Below the pieces are notes generated by a model. The model ran no database searches. It saw nothing but the letters and a program-made list of their open reading frames with translations, and was not told the DNA's origin. Below, piece after piece: positions 7,623-15,995 of a stretch of 39,415 bases of DNA; position 1 is the first letter of the stretch, and each line of letters begins with the position of its first letter. Made by a program: the position numbers and the translations under genes. The stretch is from Bacteroidota bacterium (GTDB lineage: Bacteria > Bacteroidota > Bacteroidia > Chitinophagales > Chitinophagaceae). The DNA is taken from the NCBI GenBank assembly GCA_016868455.1, contig VGGV01000020.1, positions 1 to 39,415 on the forward strand, in the 5' to 3' direction.

Positions 7623-8405
7623 ATGAAGAAATCCCTCACCCTCCTGTTATTTTCCGGCATCTGCCTGCTCTCTTACAGCCAGAAGAAAAAAAGTAAAGGG
7701 AAAGAAACAACCCATTACGAACAAACTGACTCCCTCCCTCCCGTTGTAAAGGACAGCAAAAAAGGCAAGGACAGTAAAAAAGATAAAAAAGCGCCGGTTA
7801 AAACAGAATATATTTCCGTGGGAGAGGAAAACCCGGTTCCGGATACCGCCACCAGATTCACCGGCATCATCAAATACCGGATGACATCCGACGATCCGGC
7901 AGAAAGAGATTCAATGATTATTTATTTTGGTGAAAACCAGATACGGGTTACCATGTTCATACCCGGTTACCGGGCCGACCAGATCTTTGAACAAACCGCC
8001 ATCGCCCGGTTTGCTGACAGTATGCTGATAACACTTGATCCCCGCACAAAAACCTATAAAACAGAACCCCTTTCGGCCCGTAATGCCGGTACAGAGTTTA
8101 TGCTGCTGAACCGTAAAAAAACAATGCCCATTATGAGTATTACCTGCCCGGAATACAGCGGGGAAATGACGCTCATGGACGGTGAAACTTTTCAAGCGGC
8201 CTGTCTTGTAAGCAAGCAGCACTCCTATATTGCTGCCATGGATTATAACTTTCTGAACATTCAGCCGGTAGTGTTTGGCTATAAGATAGTACTGGGCTGG
8301 CGTACCAAATCAGCCGAAAATGAAAACACTTATATCATTGCTTATAAAATAGAAAAAGGCAGTGTGGAAAGCTATTTTGACCTTATGGGTTACAGGCCTA
8401 AATGA
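7623..8405 (+). CDS. Secreted hypothetical protein with lysine-rich linker
   Basis: A 260-residue protein with a clear signal peptide (MKKSLTLLLFSGICLLSYSQ). A lysine-rich stretch follows (KDSKKGKDSKKDKK, about residues 46-60), then a globular domain from about residue 80 that alternates short strands (RFTGIIKYRMTSDD, DSMIIYFGENQIRVTMFIPG). The shape resembles Bacteroidota periplasmic proteins of the DUF4412 type, which report on material tracked by strand-rich domains, but I cannot confirm the family. It has no recognisable catalytic motif. It sits between etfA and the bifunctional nuclease gene on the same strand. The function is unknown. Confidence 0.8.
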   Translation: MKKSLTLLLFSGICLLSYSQKKKSKGKETTHYEQTDSLPPVVKDSKKGKDSKKDKKAPVKTEYISVGEENPVPDTATRFTGIIKYRMTSDDPAERDSMIIYFGENQIRVTMFIPGYRADQIFEQTAIARFADSMLITLDPRTKTYKTEPLSARNAGTEFMLLNRKKTMPIMSITCPEYSGEMTLMDGETFQAACLVSKQHSYIAAMDYNFLNIQPVVFGYKIVLGWRTKSAENENTYIIAYKIEKGSVESYFDLMGYRPK

Positions 8406-8482
8406 TACTGAATTTGCTCATGAAAAACAGCCGCTAACCTCCTTCATTTTTAAGGTCAAAAGCCGTAGTTTCGTACGGCAGT

Positions 8483-9088
8483 ATGAAAAAAATAGAACTG
8501 GAAATTGTGGCCTTATCTCACAGTATCACACAAACACATTCCTATGCGGTGGTGCTGGGCGAAGTGAATGGTTTGCGCCGTCTCCCCATCGTCATCGGCG
8601 GGTTTGAAGCACAGGCCATTGCCGTGGCGCTTGAAAAAATGCAGCCCAGCCGGCCCCTTACCCATGACCTGATGAAGAATTTTATGAGCGCCTTTGCCAT
8701 TGACCTGCATGAGATCATCATCTGCGACCTTCAGGAAGGGATATTTTATTCCAAACTGGTTTGTTCCACCGAAAACGATACGGTGGAAATTGACTCCCGT
8801 ACCTCCGATGCGATTGCCCTTGCCGTCAGGTTCGGATGCCCCATTTACACTTATGAAAATATACTGGACAGCGCCGGCATACTTATGGAAGATTCCGGCA
8901 GCGGTAAAAAGAAAAAAGGCAAACAGGAAGTGGTGGTGGAAGAAAGTGACAGGGCGGGCAATGAAGATTTAAAAACCATGACGCTGGAAGAACTGAATAG
9001 GCTGCTGAACGATGTGCTGGAAAGCGAAGACTATATCCGTGCCGTCGCCATCCGGGACGAAATCAACAGCCGCAAAAAAGGAAAATAG
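8483..9088 (+). CDS. Bifunctional nuclease (BFN) domain protein with UVR motif
   Basis: A 201-residue protein with an N-terminal BFN/DUF151 domain (about residues 1-140) and a C-terminal UvrB/UvrC-type motif (about 165-200, MTLEELNRLLNDVLESEDYI). BFN signatures visible are RRLPIVIGGFEAQAIAVAL, RPLTHDLMKNF and the DSRTSDAIALAVRFGCPIY block. A charged linker with KKKKGKQ joins the two parts. This two-domain layout is common in Bacteroidota. Proteins with this domain have been described as DNases and RNases, but the biological role is unclear. The ATG lies 15 bases after a TAGTTTCG box that matches TAnnTTTG at all but one fixed position. Confidence 0.93.
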   Translation: MKKIELEIVALSHSITQTHSYAVVLGEVNGLRRLPIVIGGFEAQAIAVALEKMQPSRPLTHDLMKNFMSAFAIDLHEIIICDLQEGIFYSKLVCSTENDTVEIDSRTSDAIALAVRFGCPIYTYENILDSAGILMEDSGSGKKKKGKQEVVVEESDRAGNEDLKTMTLEELNRLLNDVLESEDYIRAVAIRDEINSRKKGK

Positions 9089-9147
9089 CGGCAGCCCGGG
9101 GCCGGCTTCACTTTATTTTATTTTGCTCATATCTAATCCCCTGACCC

Positions 9148-9987
9148 GTGATAATATTTCCCAATGCCAAGATCAACCTCGGTCTCCGTGTTCTGCGGAA
9201 AAGAGATGACGGTTATCATGAACTGGAAACCGTATTTTATCCTGTACCCCTGCAGGATGCACTGGAAATAATTCCGCTGGCTCCGGCTGAAAGAACATCC
9301 TCTTTTCCCTTCTCCCTTTCCGGCGCCGAGGTAAAGGGGCGCCTTACCTCCAATCTCTGTGTAAGAGCCTACAAAATGCTGAAGAAAGATTTTCCCCGGC
9401 TTCCCAAAATAAAAATGCACCTGCACAAAGTTGTTCCTTCCGGCGCCGGGCTGGGCGGCGGCAGCGCCGATGCGGCATTTACCCTTGCATTGCTCAATAA
9501 AATGTTCAGCTTAAATATTTCGCTGGAGAAGCTGATAATGTATGCTGCGGAACTGGGCAGCGACTGTCCCTTTTTTATGATCAACAAACCCTGCTATGCC
9601 ACCGGGCGGGGCGAAGTGCTGGAAGAAATCCGGCTTGACCTTTCCGGTTACAATCTCGTTATTGTAAACCCGGGCATCCATATTGACACCGGTCTTGCCT
9701 TTTTAAACTTCATACCTTCTTTGCCCGGCAAAAAGATAAAAGAAATAATCAACCGGCCGGTTGAACATTGGAAAGATGAACTGCAAAACGATTTTGAAAA
9801 GGGGATCTTTCACACTCACCCCGAAATCGGGGAAATTAAAAACCTCTTGTACAGGGCAGGTGCCCTGTATGCTTCCATGAGCGGCAGCGGCAGTACAGTG
9901 TATGGCATTTTTCCCCCGCCCATAATACCTGGGCTGTCTTTTCCGCCGCATTATTTTGTAAGGCATTTACCCGGCCAGTTGCAATAA
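9148..9987 (+). CDS. ispE: 4-diphosphocytidyl-2-C-methyl-D-erythritol kinase IspE
   Basis: IspE is a GHMP-superfamily kinase that phosphorylates the 2-hydroxyl of CDP-methylerythritol in the non-mevalonate isoprenoid pathway. The substrate-binding N-terminus (PNAKINLGLRVLRKRDDGYH) and the ATP loop (PSGAGLGGGSADAAFTLALL) are intact, and the third GHMP motif is SMSGSGSTVYGIF. Length 279 is normal. The start is GTG: a stop codon lies two codons upstream in frame, and no ATG precedes the conserved PNAKINLG, so GTG at 9148 is the only option. It converges with the VOC gene, and the two ends overlap by 21 bp. Confidence 0.96.
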   Translation: MIIFPNAKINLGLRVLRKRDDGYHELETVFYPVPLQDALEIIPLAPAERTSSFPFSLSGAEVKGRLTSNLCVRAYKMLKKDFPRLPKIKMHLHKVVPSGAGLGGGSADAAFTLALLNKMFSLNISLEKLIMYAAELGSDCPFFMINKPCYATGRGEVLEEIRLDLSGYNLVIVNPGIHIDTGLAFLNFIPSLPGKKIKEIINRPVEHWKDELQNDFEKGIFHTHPEIGEIKNLLYRAGALYASMSGSGSTVYGIFPPPIIPGLSFPPHYFVRHLPGQLQ

Positions 9988-10452
9988 GGCCTGCAGGTGC
10001 AGCGGCTCAGTTACCATTTTCAGTTTTCCCGTTGCATCACGGGGCCATTCCTCTTCCGGTTTATCCCAATAAAGTTCCACGCCGTTTCGGTCAGGATCGT
10101 CAAGGTAAATGGCTTCGGATACCCCATGGTCCGATGCGCCGGTTAACGGGTAATTTGCTTCCAGCAATCTTTTTACAATAACCGCAAGGTCTTTTCTTTC
10201 AGGATATAGAATAGCTGTGTGATATAAACCCGCAGTCCTTAGGGGTGCAGGCCCGGCATTTTTGCTGTGCCAGGTATTCAATCCGATATGGTGATGGTAG
10301 CCGCCGGCAGAAATAAATACGACGCTGTCGCCATAATATTGCTGCACTTCAAAACCCAGCAGGTCACGGTAAAACTTTAACGACCTTTCAATATCCGCTA
10401 CTTTCAGGTGCACATGCCCTATACGGGCGCCTGCAGGAATAGTGTAACCCAT
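9967..10452 (-). CDS. VOC-family (glyoxalase/catechol 2,3-dioxygenase-like) protein
   Basis: A 161-residue single vicinal-oxygen-chelate protein resembling CatE-type catechol 2,3-dioxygenases. Likely metal ligands are the histidine in GHVHLKVADIERSLKFYRDL, the histidine in GLYHTAILYP, and the glutamate in DRNGVELYWDKPEEEW. The motif HIGLNTWHSKNAGP is also common in this group. The substrate cannot be predicted, because VOC proteins include dioxygenases, isomerases and resistance proteins. It is transcribed divergently from queD with a 78-bp gap, and its 3' end overlaps ispE. Confidence 0.88.
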   Translation of the reverse strand: MGYTIPAGARIGHVHLKVADIERSLKFYRDLLGFEVQQYYGDSVVFISAGGYHHHIGLNTWHSKNAGPAPLRTAGLYHTAILYPERKDLAVIVKRLLEANYPLTGASDHGVSEAIYLDDPDRNGVELYWDKPEEEWPRDATGKLKMVTEPLHLQALLQLAG

Positions 10453-10505
10453 CCATTTATTTTTAGCCGCTGAAAAAAATCAGGCGACAGCCAATGCCCG
10501 CCTAC

Positions 10506-10513
10506 TACATTTG
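10506..10513 (+). promoter_or_regulatory. Promoter -7 box of queD
   Basis: TACATTTG matches TAnnTTTG exactly and ends 17 bases before the queD ATG, predicting a short leader. Confidence 0.6.
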
Positions 10514-10530
10514 CAGCAAAATTATACCAG

Positions 10531-10887
10531 ATGGAGATTTATAAAGAATTTGTCTTTGACGCTGCACATTTTCTGCCTCATGTTCCGGACACTCATAAAT
10601 GTAAAAATATCCACGGGCATACCTACCGCCTCAGGGTTTATGTAAAAGGCAGGCCCGATGAAAAAATGGGATGGATCCTTGATTTTAAAGACCTGAAAGA
10701 CCGTGTAAAACCATGGGTGGATCAGCTTGATCATATTCTTATCAATAACATTGCAGGTCTCGAAAATCCGACTGCAGAAAACATAACTGCCTGGTTCTGG
10801 AATCATTTAAAACCTATACTCCCCGGCTTAAGCCGGATTGAACTGAAAGAAACCCCCTCTACCGGCGTCATTTACAGCGGGGAATAG
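10531..10887 (+). CDS. queD: 6-carboxy-5,6,7,8-tetrahydropterin synthase QueD
   Basis: QueD converts 7,8-dihydroneopterin triphosphate to 6-carboxytetrahydropterin, the second step towards preQ0 and queuosine. The 118-residue protein has the zinc histidines in FDAAHFLPH and NIHGHTYRL, the catalytic cysteine in HKCKNIHGH, and the conserved QLDHILIN and PTAENITAWFW segments. The alternative, eukaryote-like PTPS activity, is less likely given the short length and the CxxxHGH arrangement. No other queuosine genes are in the window. Confidence 0.95.
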   Translation: MEIYKEFVFDAAHFLPHVPDTHKCKNIHGHTYRLRVYVKGRPDEKMGWILDFKDLKDRVKPWVDQLDHILINNIAGLENPTAENITAWFWNHLKPILPGLSRIELKETPSTGVIYSGE

Positions 10888-10926
10888 CAGTACTCTCACG
10901 GTCTTTTTGTATCTTGCAGGCGAATT

Positions 10927-11030
10927 ATGAACGGCAGATCAAATATCAGAGATATCCTCGCTGCTAACCTCGACTTACTCAATCACCGAGGATAAACATC
11001 TTCTTTGGCCCAGCTATACCGGGCCTGTTT
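10927..11030 (+). other. Structured leader or small RNA candidate before rocD
   Basis: The 179-bp gap between queD and rocD holds three things in a row. First is a 22-codon open frame, 10927-10995, reading [20 protein letters not shown] then RG and stop. Second, within that frame, is a perfect 8-bp inverted repeat, TATCCTCG (10953-10960) and CGAGGATA (10987-10994). Third is a terminator-like hairpin at 11007-11025. This is the layout of a peptide-coded attenuator, but a small RNA, or plain queD 3' UTR ending in a terminator, would also fit. The short peptide has no run of arginine or other amino acid codons that would give a clear sensor. Confidence 0.35.
11007..11030 (+). terminator. Terminator-like hairpin upstream of rocD
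   Basis: GGCCC (11007-11011) pairs with GGGCC (11021-11025) around a 9-nt loop, followed by a broken T-rich tail. The short stem makes it a modest terminator. It lies 37 bp before the rocD start. Confidence 0.5.
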
Positions 11031-11066
11031 TGCATTTTCTATTCTTCAACCTTTATTTTACATTTT

Positions 11067-12302
11067 ATGCTTTCTACTATTACAATATCAGATAAAACGC
11101 AATATTATCTGAACCTGGAGGAGCAATGCGGCGCTCAGAATTATCATCCCATTCCCGTGGTGCTCAACCGTGGCGAAGGCGTTTTTGTATGGGATGTTGA
11201 TGGTAAAAAATATTTTGATTTTCTCAGCGGCTATTCCGCAGTAAGCCATGGGCATTGCCATCCAAAAATTGTTCAGGCATTTACTGAACAGGCTAAAAAA
11301 ATTACATTAACCAGCCGTGCATTTCACAGCGATCTGCTGGGTGAATTTGCAAGATTTATTACGGAATACTTCGGTTATGATAAAGTGCTGCCGATGAATT
11401 CAGGCGCCGAGGCGGTGGAAACAGGTATCAAGCTTTGCCGGAAATGGGCTTACGAAGGAAAGGGAACCGAAGAAAATAAAGCCGTTATCATTGTATGCGA
11501 AGGAAACTTTCATGGAAGAACTTCCACAATTATTTCTTTCAGCAGCGATCCCAAGGCTAAGAAAAATTTCGGGCCTTATATGCCGGGATTCAAATCCATT
11601 CCTTACAATGATCTGAAAGCACTGGCTGCTGCGCTGGAAGATAAAAATGTTGCGGGTTTTCTTGTTGAACCCATCCAGGGTGAAGCCGGTGTGATCGTAC
11701 CGGATGAAGGCTACCTGAAAAAAGCCAAAGAACTTTGTGAAGAAGCCAATGTGCTTTTTATTGCTGATGAAATTCAAACCGGGCTTTGCCGCACCGGTAA
11801 AATGCTGGCCTGTGACCATGAAAACGTAAGACCGGATATTTTGTTACTGGGCAAGGCCCTTAGCGGCGGTATGATGCCTGTAAGCGCCGTACTGGCTGAT
11901 GATGAAATTATGCTGACCCTTAAACCCGGAGAACATGGCTCCACTTATGGCGGAAATCCCCTTGCATGTAAAGCAGCAATAACAGCCCTTCAGGTTTTGA
12001 AAGATGAAAAGATGGCAGAAAATGCAGCAGCGATGGGTAAGCTGCTTAGAACTGAATTAGAAAAACTTCAATCACCGCATATCAGCAATATAAGAGGTAA
12101 AGGTTTATTCAATGCAATCGTTATTCAACATACCAACAAAGATGCAGCATGGGAACTTTGTTTGCAACTGAAAAAAAACGGATTATTAGCTAAACCAACG
12201 CATGGTGATAAAATTCGCCTGGCTCCACCACTGATCATTACGAAGGATCAAATAATAGAATGTACTGAGATCATTGGTAAATCTTTATCTTCTTTATCCT
12301 GA
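11067..12302 (+). CDS. rocD: Ornithine--oxo-acid aminotransferase RocD
   Basis: RocD transfers the delta-amino group of ornithine to 2-oxoglutarate, giving glutamate semialdehyde and glutamate, in arginine/ornithine breakdown or proline synthesis. It is a class III PLP enzyme of 411 residues. The PLP lysine is in [20 protein letters not shown], and the cofactor aspartate in [18 protein letters not shown]. Conserved [23 protein letters not shown] and [15 protein letters not shown] separate it from most other class III enzymes. The start [20 protein letters not shown] is directly preceded by TACATTTT, one base off the -7 consensus. The leader upstream may regulate it. Confidence 0.96.
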   Translation: MLSTITISDKTQYYLNLEEQCGAQNYHPIPVVLNRGEGVFVWDVDGKKYFDFLSGYSAVSHGHCHPKIVQAFTEQAKKITLTSRAFHSDLLGEFARFITEYFGYDKVLPMNSGAEAVETGIKLCRKWAYEGKGTEENKAVIIVCEGNFHGRTSTIISFSSDPKAKKNFGPYMPGFKSIPYNDLKALAAALEDKNVAGFLVEPIQGEAGVIVPDEGYLKKAKELCEEANVLFIADEIQTGLCRTGKMLACDHENVRPDILLLGKALSGGMMPVSAVLADDEIMLTLKPGEHGSTYGGNPLACKAAITALQVLKDEKMAENAAAMGKLLRTELEKLQSPHISNIRGKGLFNAIVIQHTNKDAAWELCLQLKKNGLLAKPTHGDKIRLAPPLIITKDQIIECTEIIGKSLSSLS

Positions 12303-12341
12303 AACAAATAAGGAACAAGAAAACAGCAACCAGTAACCAGT

Positions 12342-13086
12342 ATGGACACACACCTGCACCACGACCTGCCCCACAAGGAAGAACACCTGAAAAGCAGCGA
12401 AGCCCTCCGGGATATTGTAATTGGTATGAGCGACGGCCTTACCGTTCCCTTTGCCCTTGCGGCCGGCCTGAGCGGGGCGGTAAGTTCCACTTCCATTATT
12501 GTGATAGCCGGTATTGCCGAAATAGCGGCCGGATCCATTGCCATGGGTCTGGGTGGTTACCTGGCCGGTAAAACAGAACAGGATCATTATAAAAGCGAAG
12601 AGAAAAGAGAGTATTACGAAGTGGATAACCTGCGGCACCGGGAGATTGAAGAAACCAAAGAATTCTTTGCCGGTATCGGCCTCAGCAAAGAACTGCAGGA
12701 AAAAGCCACTGAAGAAATTGCCCGTGATAAAAAGCAATGGGTGGACTTTATGATGAAATATGAACTGGGGCTTGAAAAACCCGACCCCAAGAGGGCCACC
12801 AAATCTGCATTGAACATCGGGCTTTCCTATATTATTGGCGGCCTGGTTCCGCTCAGCCCTTATTTTTGTTATTGACTCACCGCTGGAAAGTTTAAAAATA
12901 TCTTTGGTTGTTACCCTGGCCTGTCTTTTCTTTTTTCGTTATTTCAAAAGTAAGATCACAGGTATTCATCCCTGGAAGGGGACCCTGCGGGTGATGCTTA
13001 TCGGCGCTGCTGCGGCCGGTGCCGCTTTTGGGGTAGCCAAACTTTTTGAAGGATGCGCAATGCTGAACTATAGCTGCAAACCGTGA
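12342..13086 (+). pseudogene. VIT1/CCC1-family iron/manganese transporter, frameshifted
   Basis: This encodes a membrane transporter of the VIT1/CCC1 family, which moves Fe2+ or Mn2+. Family marks are EALRDIVIGMSDGLTVPFAL, the GIAEIAAGSIAMGLGGYLAG helix pair, the cytoplasmic metal-binding helices (residues about 80-150, rich in E and H), and the C-terminal helices. A run of five T at 12863-12867 breaks the frame just after YIIGGLVPLSPYF. With four T the protein continues VIDSPLESLKISLVV and on to the TGA at 13084, giving a normal-length product. The change is one base in a homopolymer, so a sequencing error is as likely as a real mutation. Confidence 0.88.
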
Positions 13087-13100
13087 ATGTCAAAAAAAAA

Positions 13101-13123
13101 GACTGTACTGTTACAGTCCTTTT
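13101..13123. terminator. Terminator between VIT gene and T9SS remnant
   Basis: GACTGTA (13101-13107) pairs with TACAGTC (13112-13118). An A-run of nine precedes it and a short T-run follows, so it can serve both the plus-strand VIT gene and minus-strand transcripts. Confidence 0.65.
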
Positions 13124-13153
13124 CAAAATCCAACAATAGTTATCTCCGCTGCT

Positions 13154-13504
13154 TTATTGTCTTACAAACCTGCCATTCGCTTCGCTGCCATCTTGTCCAA
13201 TTACTTTGATAGTGTAGCTTCCTTTTTGCAGCCTGCTGATGTCGAGCGGCAGGTTATTGTTGCCAGTTTCTACATTCATTACCTGCTGCAGCGCTCCGCT
13301 TGAACTTGGAAATTCAGTATTTGTTGTGGTTTGAGAAGATGTACCTGCATAAATAAGAGTGGAGGATACGCCGTAAACAGCATTTGTCCCTGCTAATGAA
13401 CCTCCCTGATTTAATTGAAAGGTGCCATTTACATTCAATGTCCCACTGTTTGTTAATACAGCAGCCGTCTCATTCATGGCATGACGCAGCAGGCATCCTT
13501 TCAA
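13154..13504 (-). pseudogene. T9SS cargo remnant with type A sorting tail
   Basis: The 116-residue frame joins a fragment of a beta-strand surface-protein repeat (LTNSGTLNVNGTFQLNQGGS, about residues 17-75) directly to the second half of a type A T9SS sorting domain (LPLDISRLQKGSYTIKVIGQ, ending GRFVRQ). There is no signal peptide, and the first part of the sorting domain is missing, so this looks like a large secreted protein that lost its middle and N-terminus. About 100 bp upstream in the minus sense show no coding signal. Collapse of a repetitive gene during assembly is the main alternative. Confidence 0.65.
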
Positions 13505-13612
13505 CAGGGAACAGACGGACTGATTTTCGGGGAAGGTTTCGGAAATAAAAATAAGGGCTTTCCCCTATGCCGCAGGGGCCGGGCGGGTTTTGTGGAAAAC
13601 TATTGACGGAAG

Positions 13613-14020
13613 TTAAGATTCCCGGTTCTGCGGCAGTTCCATATCAGGAAACAGGGCCGATACCAGCATAAGTACCGATGACAGCAGTACCAGCAGCAGG
13701 CCTATTTTTTTTACGGGGCATTCGCCGCCGGCACAGGCGGTAATGATAAAAAAATTACGGGCGGCCCAGGCCAGGTTGAGCGCTGCGGCCAGCAGGTTGG
13801 CCCGCTTGGCCCAAAGCCGCGGTAGAAGGGTAAACAACAGAAAAAAAGCGGTGAAGAAAAAATGAATATATGCCGGCCGGCCATAGTTGGTGCCGGCAGT
13901 ATCCACACCACTGATTATAAGGTTTTTTGATTCAATAATCACCCAAGGAGTAAAGCAGGAAACAACCAGCAGTATGGCAGCGGCAATCCCGGTCCATTTC
14001 AAATATCGGGGCATCAGCAT
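13613..14020 (-). CDS. Small integral membrane protein, hypothetical
   Basis: A 135-residue protein with four predicted membrane helices: WTGIAAAILLVVSCFTPWVI (about 9-28), YIHFFFTAFFLLFTLL (51-66), the segment around LLAAALNLAWAARNFFII (76-93), and KIGLLLVLLSSVLMLVSALF (105-124). The third loop contains the cysteine pair CAGGEC before PVKK. I do not recognise the family. It lies between two decayed T9SS remnants and shows no link to its neighbours. Confidence 0.7.
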   Translation of the reverse strand: MLMPRYLKWTGIAAAILLVVSCFTPWVIIESKNLIISGVDTAGTNYGRPAYIHFFFTAFFLLFTLLPRLWAKRANLLAAALNLAWAARNFFIITACAGGECPVKKIGLLLVLLSSVLMLVSALFPDMELPQNRES

Positions 14021-14052
14021 AGATTAATGCGGGCTGCAAGATAGGGAAAAGC

Positions 14053-14111
14053 ACCTCTCCCCCTGCCCCCTCTCCACAAGTGGAGAGGGGGTGCCGAAGG
14101 CGGGGGTGAGG
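14053..14111. repeat. GC-rich nested inverted repeat
   Basis: CCCCCTCTCCAC (14066-14077) and GTGGAGAGGGGG (14080-14091) form a perfect 12-bp inverted repeat with a 2-nt spacer. Outside it, CCTCtCCCCC and GGGGGtGAGG form a second, imperfect arm. This double palindrome around CTCCACaaGTGGAG resembles dispersed repeats I recall from Bacteroidota intergenic DNA. It stands directly before the T9SS type B remnant. Confidence 0.75.
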
Positions 14112-14186
14112 AGAACCCCTATGTATTGTCGTACCTTGTACCGGGTCGCCTTTTACAGCCCGGCCACGATACGATCACTCACCGGT

Positions 14187-14598
14187 ATGAAGATTCGCCG
14201 CTTTGCATTATTGCTTTTGTACCTGTCTGCCGTAAAATTGCAGGTCCAGGTATGCACTTATTGCGGGCAAACCACCGTGCCGCTGATACGGCCACCCGGG
14301 TGGTACGGGTACTGTCGCATTGCAATATTGGGATTCCCTCGGCATTTACTCCCAATGGTGATGGTAAAAACGATTACCTCTATCCGCTGAATGCACTGAA
14401 AGCTGAAAACCTGCAATTCAAAGTGTATAACCGGATGGGGCAATTGGTGTTTGCCACCAGTTACTGGACGAAGAAATGGGATGGCCGGGTAAACGGAGTA
14501 CTGCAGGAAACAGGATTGTATGTTTGGATGCTTACTTATACCCACCGGGTACAAAACAACCCGTCTTTTTGAAAGGCACTACTTTATTATTCAGGTAG
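14187..14598 (+). pseudogene. T9SS cargo remnant with type B (gliding-motility-type) sorting domain
   Basis: The C-terminal part is a clear type B sorting domain of the gliding-motility-associated kind: GIPSAFTPNGDGKNDYLYPL, then LQFKVYNRMGQLVFATSYWT and KKWDGRVNGVLQETGLYVWM. Convincing similarity starts at about 14270. A signal-peptide-like start (MKIRRFALLLLYLSA) at 14187 is only 83 bp upstream and in another frame, as if nearly the whole protein had been deleted. A missing A near 14551-14556 breaks the end; adding one gives HRVTKQPVFLKGTTLLFR and a stop at 14596-14598, the normal end of such domains. It is not functional as it stands. Confidence 0.75.
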
Positions 14599-14621
14599 CA
14601 GGAGTGTGATGCAGTATGCAG

Positions 14622-15815
14622 CTATTGGGCTGCTTCTATGGTAATGGTCTGCACCATTTTTTTGGCCACGGGTTTATCATGCAGCAAAGCCGGTTTCCAG
14701 GTGCCCATGTTTTCCATGCGTTGTATAAGCTGATCATGGAGTTCGTCAGCATCCTTCAGGCCTTTCAGGATTTTAAAGTTGACAGGCACCCCGTCTGCAT
14801 CAATGATGAACTCAACCTGTACGTAAACTTTCTTTATGGATTCGGGCAGGTAAGCGGCCAGTTCATGTCCCAGCTTTTCCAGGTATTTCATAAACGCCTC
14901 ACCGCCGCCGGGAAACTGGGGCCACTGGTGCACCGCTTCAGCCAGTGATGCGATGGTACGGGTACGATGCTGCATGGCGGGTTTCTTTGGCTTTTTTTCC
15001 TCAGTTGCACCTTTTATTTTTTTAGGCAGTACATCATTAATGATATATTCCCCTGTTTCGCCGGTCATCACCACCGGAAGCTGCTTGTATTTTTCAAAAT
15101 AGTTGTATGCATCTTCCATGGTGGCAGCAAACTTCTTCAGCATAGGGTCATCTTTGGTAAGTCCTTCGAGGTACCTTACACTCTTTTCCACATTAAACCG
15201 TACGGGTAAGATATGCACCGGTATAAAATCCTGTCCCTGGTCTTTGGCATGTGCAGCAATGATGTACACTTCATCAATCTGCTCATCCCGGATGGGTATA
15301 CAGCCAACCGTTACGCAACTGCCATGTATGTATATGTCACCACCGGGGTTGATGGAATCGCTTAAAATTTTATCGGATGCATTGGGATAATTAATGCCCA
15401 ATGACAGGTAATAATTGCTTTGGGGATTGAATACATTCACATAATAAAACCCTTCCGGCACCTGGTAATCGCCCTGCATCCGTTTGGGGCCCAGGGTGCC
15501 GGCCAGTGCGCAAACCCGGTAGGTTTTAAACAGCTTAAACGGTTCCTGTATTTCATTTTTTACCCATACCTCCAGCTGGCTGTCATATTTAAAAGAACGG
15601 ATATAAATATATTTAGCCGGCCACTTCAGCTTTTTTGCCTCAAATTGTTTTTGCAAAGTGTCTTCTTTTCTTTCCAGTGCCTCGCTGGGCCGGGGAAAGC
15701 CCTTCTGGTAATCAATAAAGGAAAAAGAATTACTGCCGCCTTTGTAAGGCGAAGGCTGGGCATATCCTGCAAGCGCAGCGGTAATACAGATAATGGATAT
15801 CAGGTATTGCTTCAT
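14622..15815 (-). CDS. L,D-transpeptidase (YkuD-type) fused to TonB-like C-terminal domain
   Basis: A 397-residue envelope protein with a signal peptide (MKQYLISIICITAALAGYAQ). The YkuD/YafK catalytic domain covers about residues 60-215; its motif is IHGSCVTVGCIPI, with H164 and nucleophile C172. Such enzymes make 3-3 cross-links in peptidoglycan, attach proteins to it, or cleave these bonds. From about residue 300, FPGGGEAFMKYLEKLGHEL and KVYVQVEFIIDADGVPVNFK match the TonB C-terminal domain fold without any TonB transmembrane anchor. The two domains are joined by a lysine-rich linker (KIKGATEEKKPKKPAMQ). The substrate is not known. Confidence 0.85.
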   Translation of the reverse strand: MKQYLISIICITAALAGYAQPSPYKGGSNSFSFIDYQKGFPRPSEALERKEDTLQKQFEAKKLKWPAKYIYIRSFKYDSQLEVWVKNEIQEPFKLFKTYRVCALAGTLGPKRMQGDYQVPEGFYYVNVFNPQSNYYLSLGINYPNASDKILSDSINPGGDIYIHGSCVTVGCIPIRDEQIDEVYIIAAHAKDQGQDFIPVHILPVRFNVEKSVRYLEGLTKDDPMLKKFAATMEDAYNYFEKYKQLPVVMTGETGEYIINDVLPKKIKGATEEKKPKKPAMQHRTRTIASLAEAVHQWPQFPGGGEAFMKYLEKLGHELAAYLPESIKKVYVQVEFIIDADGVPVNFKILKGLKDADELHDQLIQRMENMGTWKPALLHDKPVAKKMVQTITIEAAQ

Positions 15816-15897
15816 CTTAACCAGGTTTAGGATGAACGGCGGGTGGCGGATAATATTATCGAAATGTTGATAAACTATTGGTAAAGATAGCTAATGT

Positions 15898-15995
15898 CGG
15901 GAATTGGGTATTGGTTTATTGGGAAATGGGCTTCTAATGGAAGATGCTTCCCTTTAATTCCTAATACCCAATACCTGATTAACCAATTGACCACT
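15898..15995. repeat. Imperfect inverted repeat of iterated words
   Basis: The left arm consists of ggtattgg, attggg words (gggtattggtttattggg); the right arm holds their complements (cctaatacccaatacctg, ttaaccaatt). The tract fills most of the gap between hppD and the L,D-transpeptidase gene, and its right end runs up to the hppD stop. Related words appear at 34079-34105 and, on the tilS coding strand, near 4955-4985. Confidence 0.55.

Noticed and set aside
14187-14330. Short secreted protein starting MKIRRFALLLLYLSA
   Set aside because: The signal-like start is out of frame with the sorting domain, and the rest of its own frame lacks any domain; it is better read as part of a decayed gene.
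15898-15995. CRISPR array
   Set aside because: The repeated units are short, uneven words in inverted order with no spacers; no cas genes are present.
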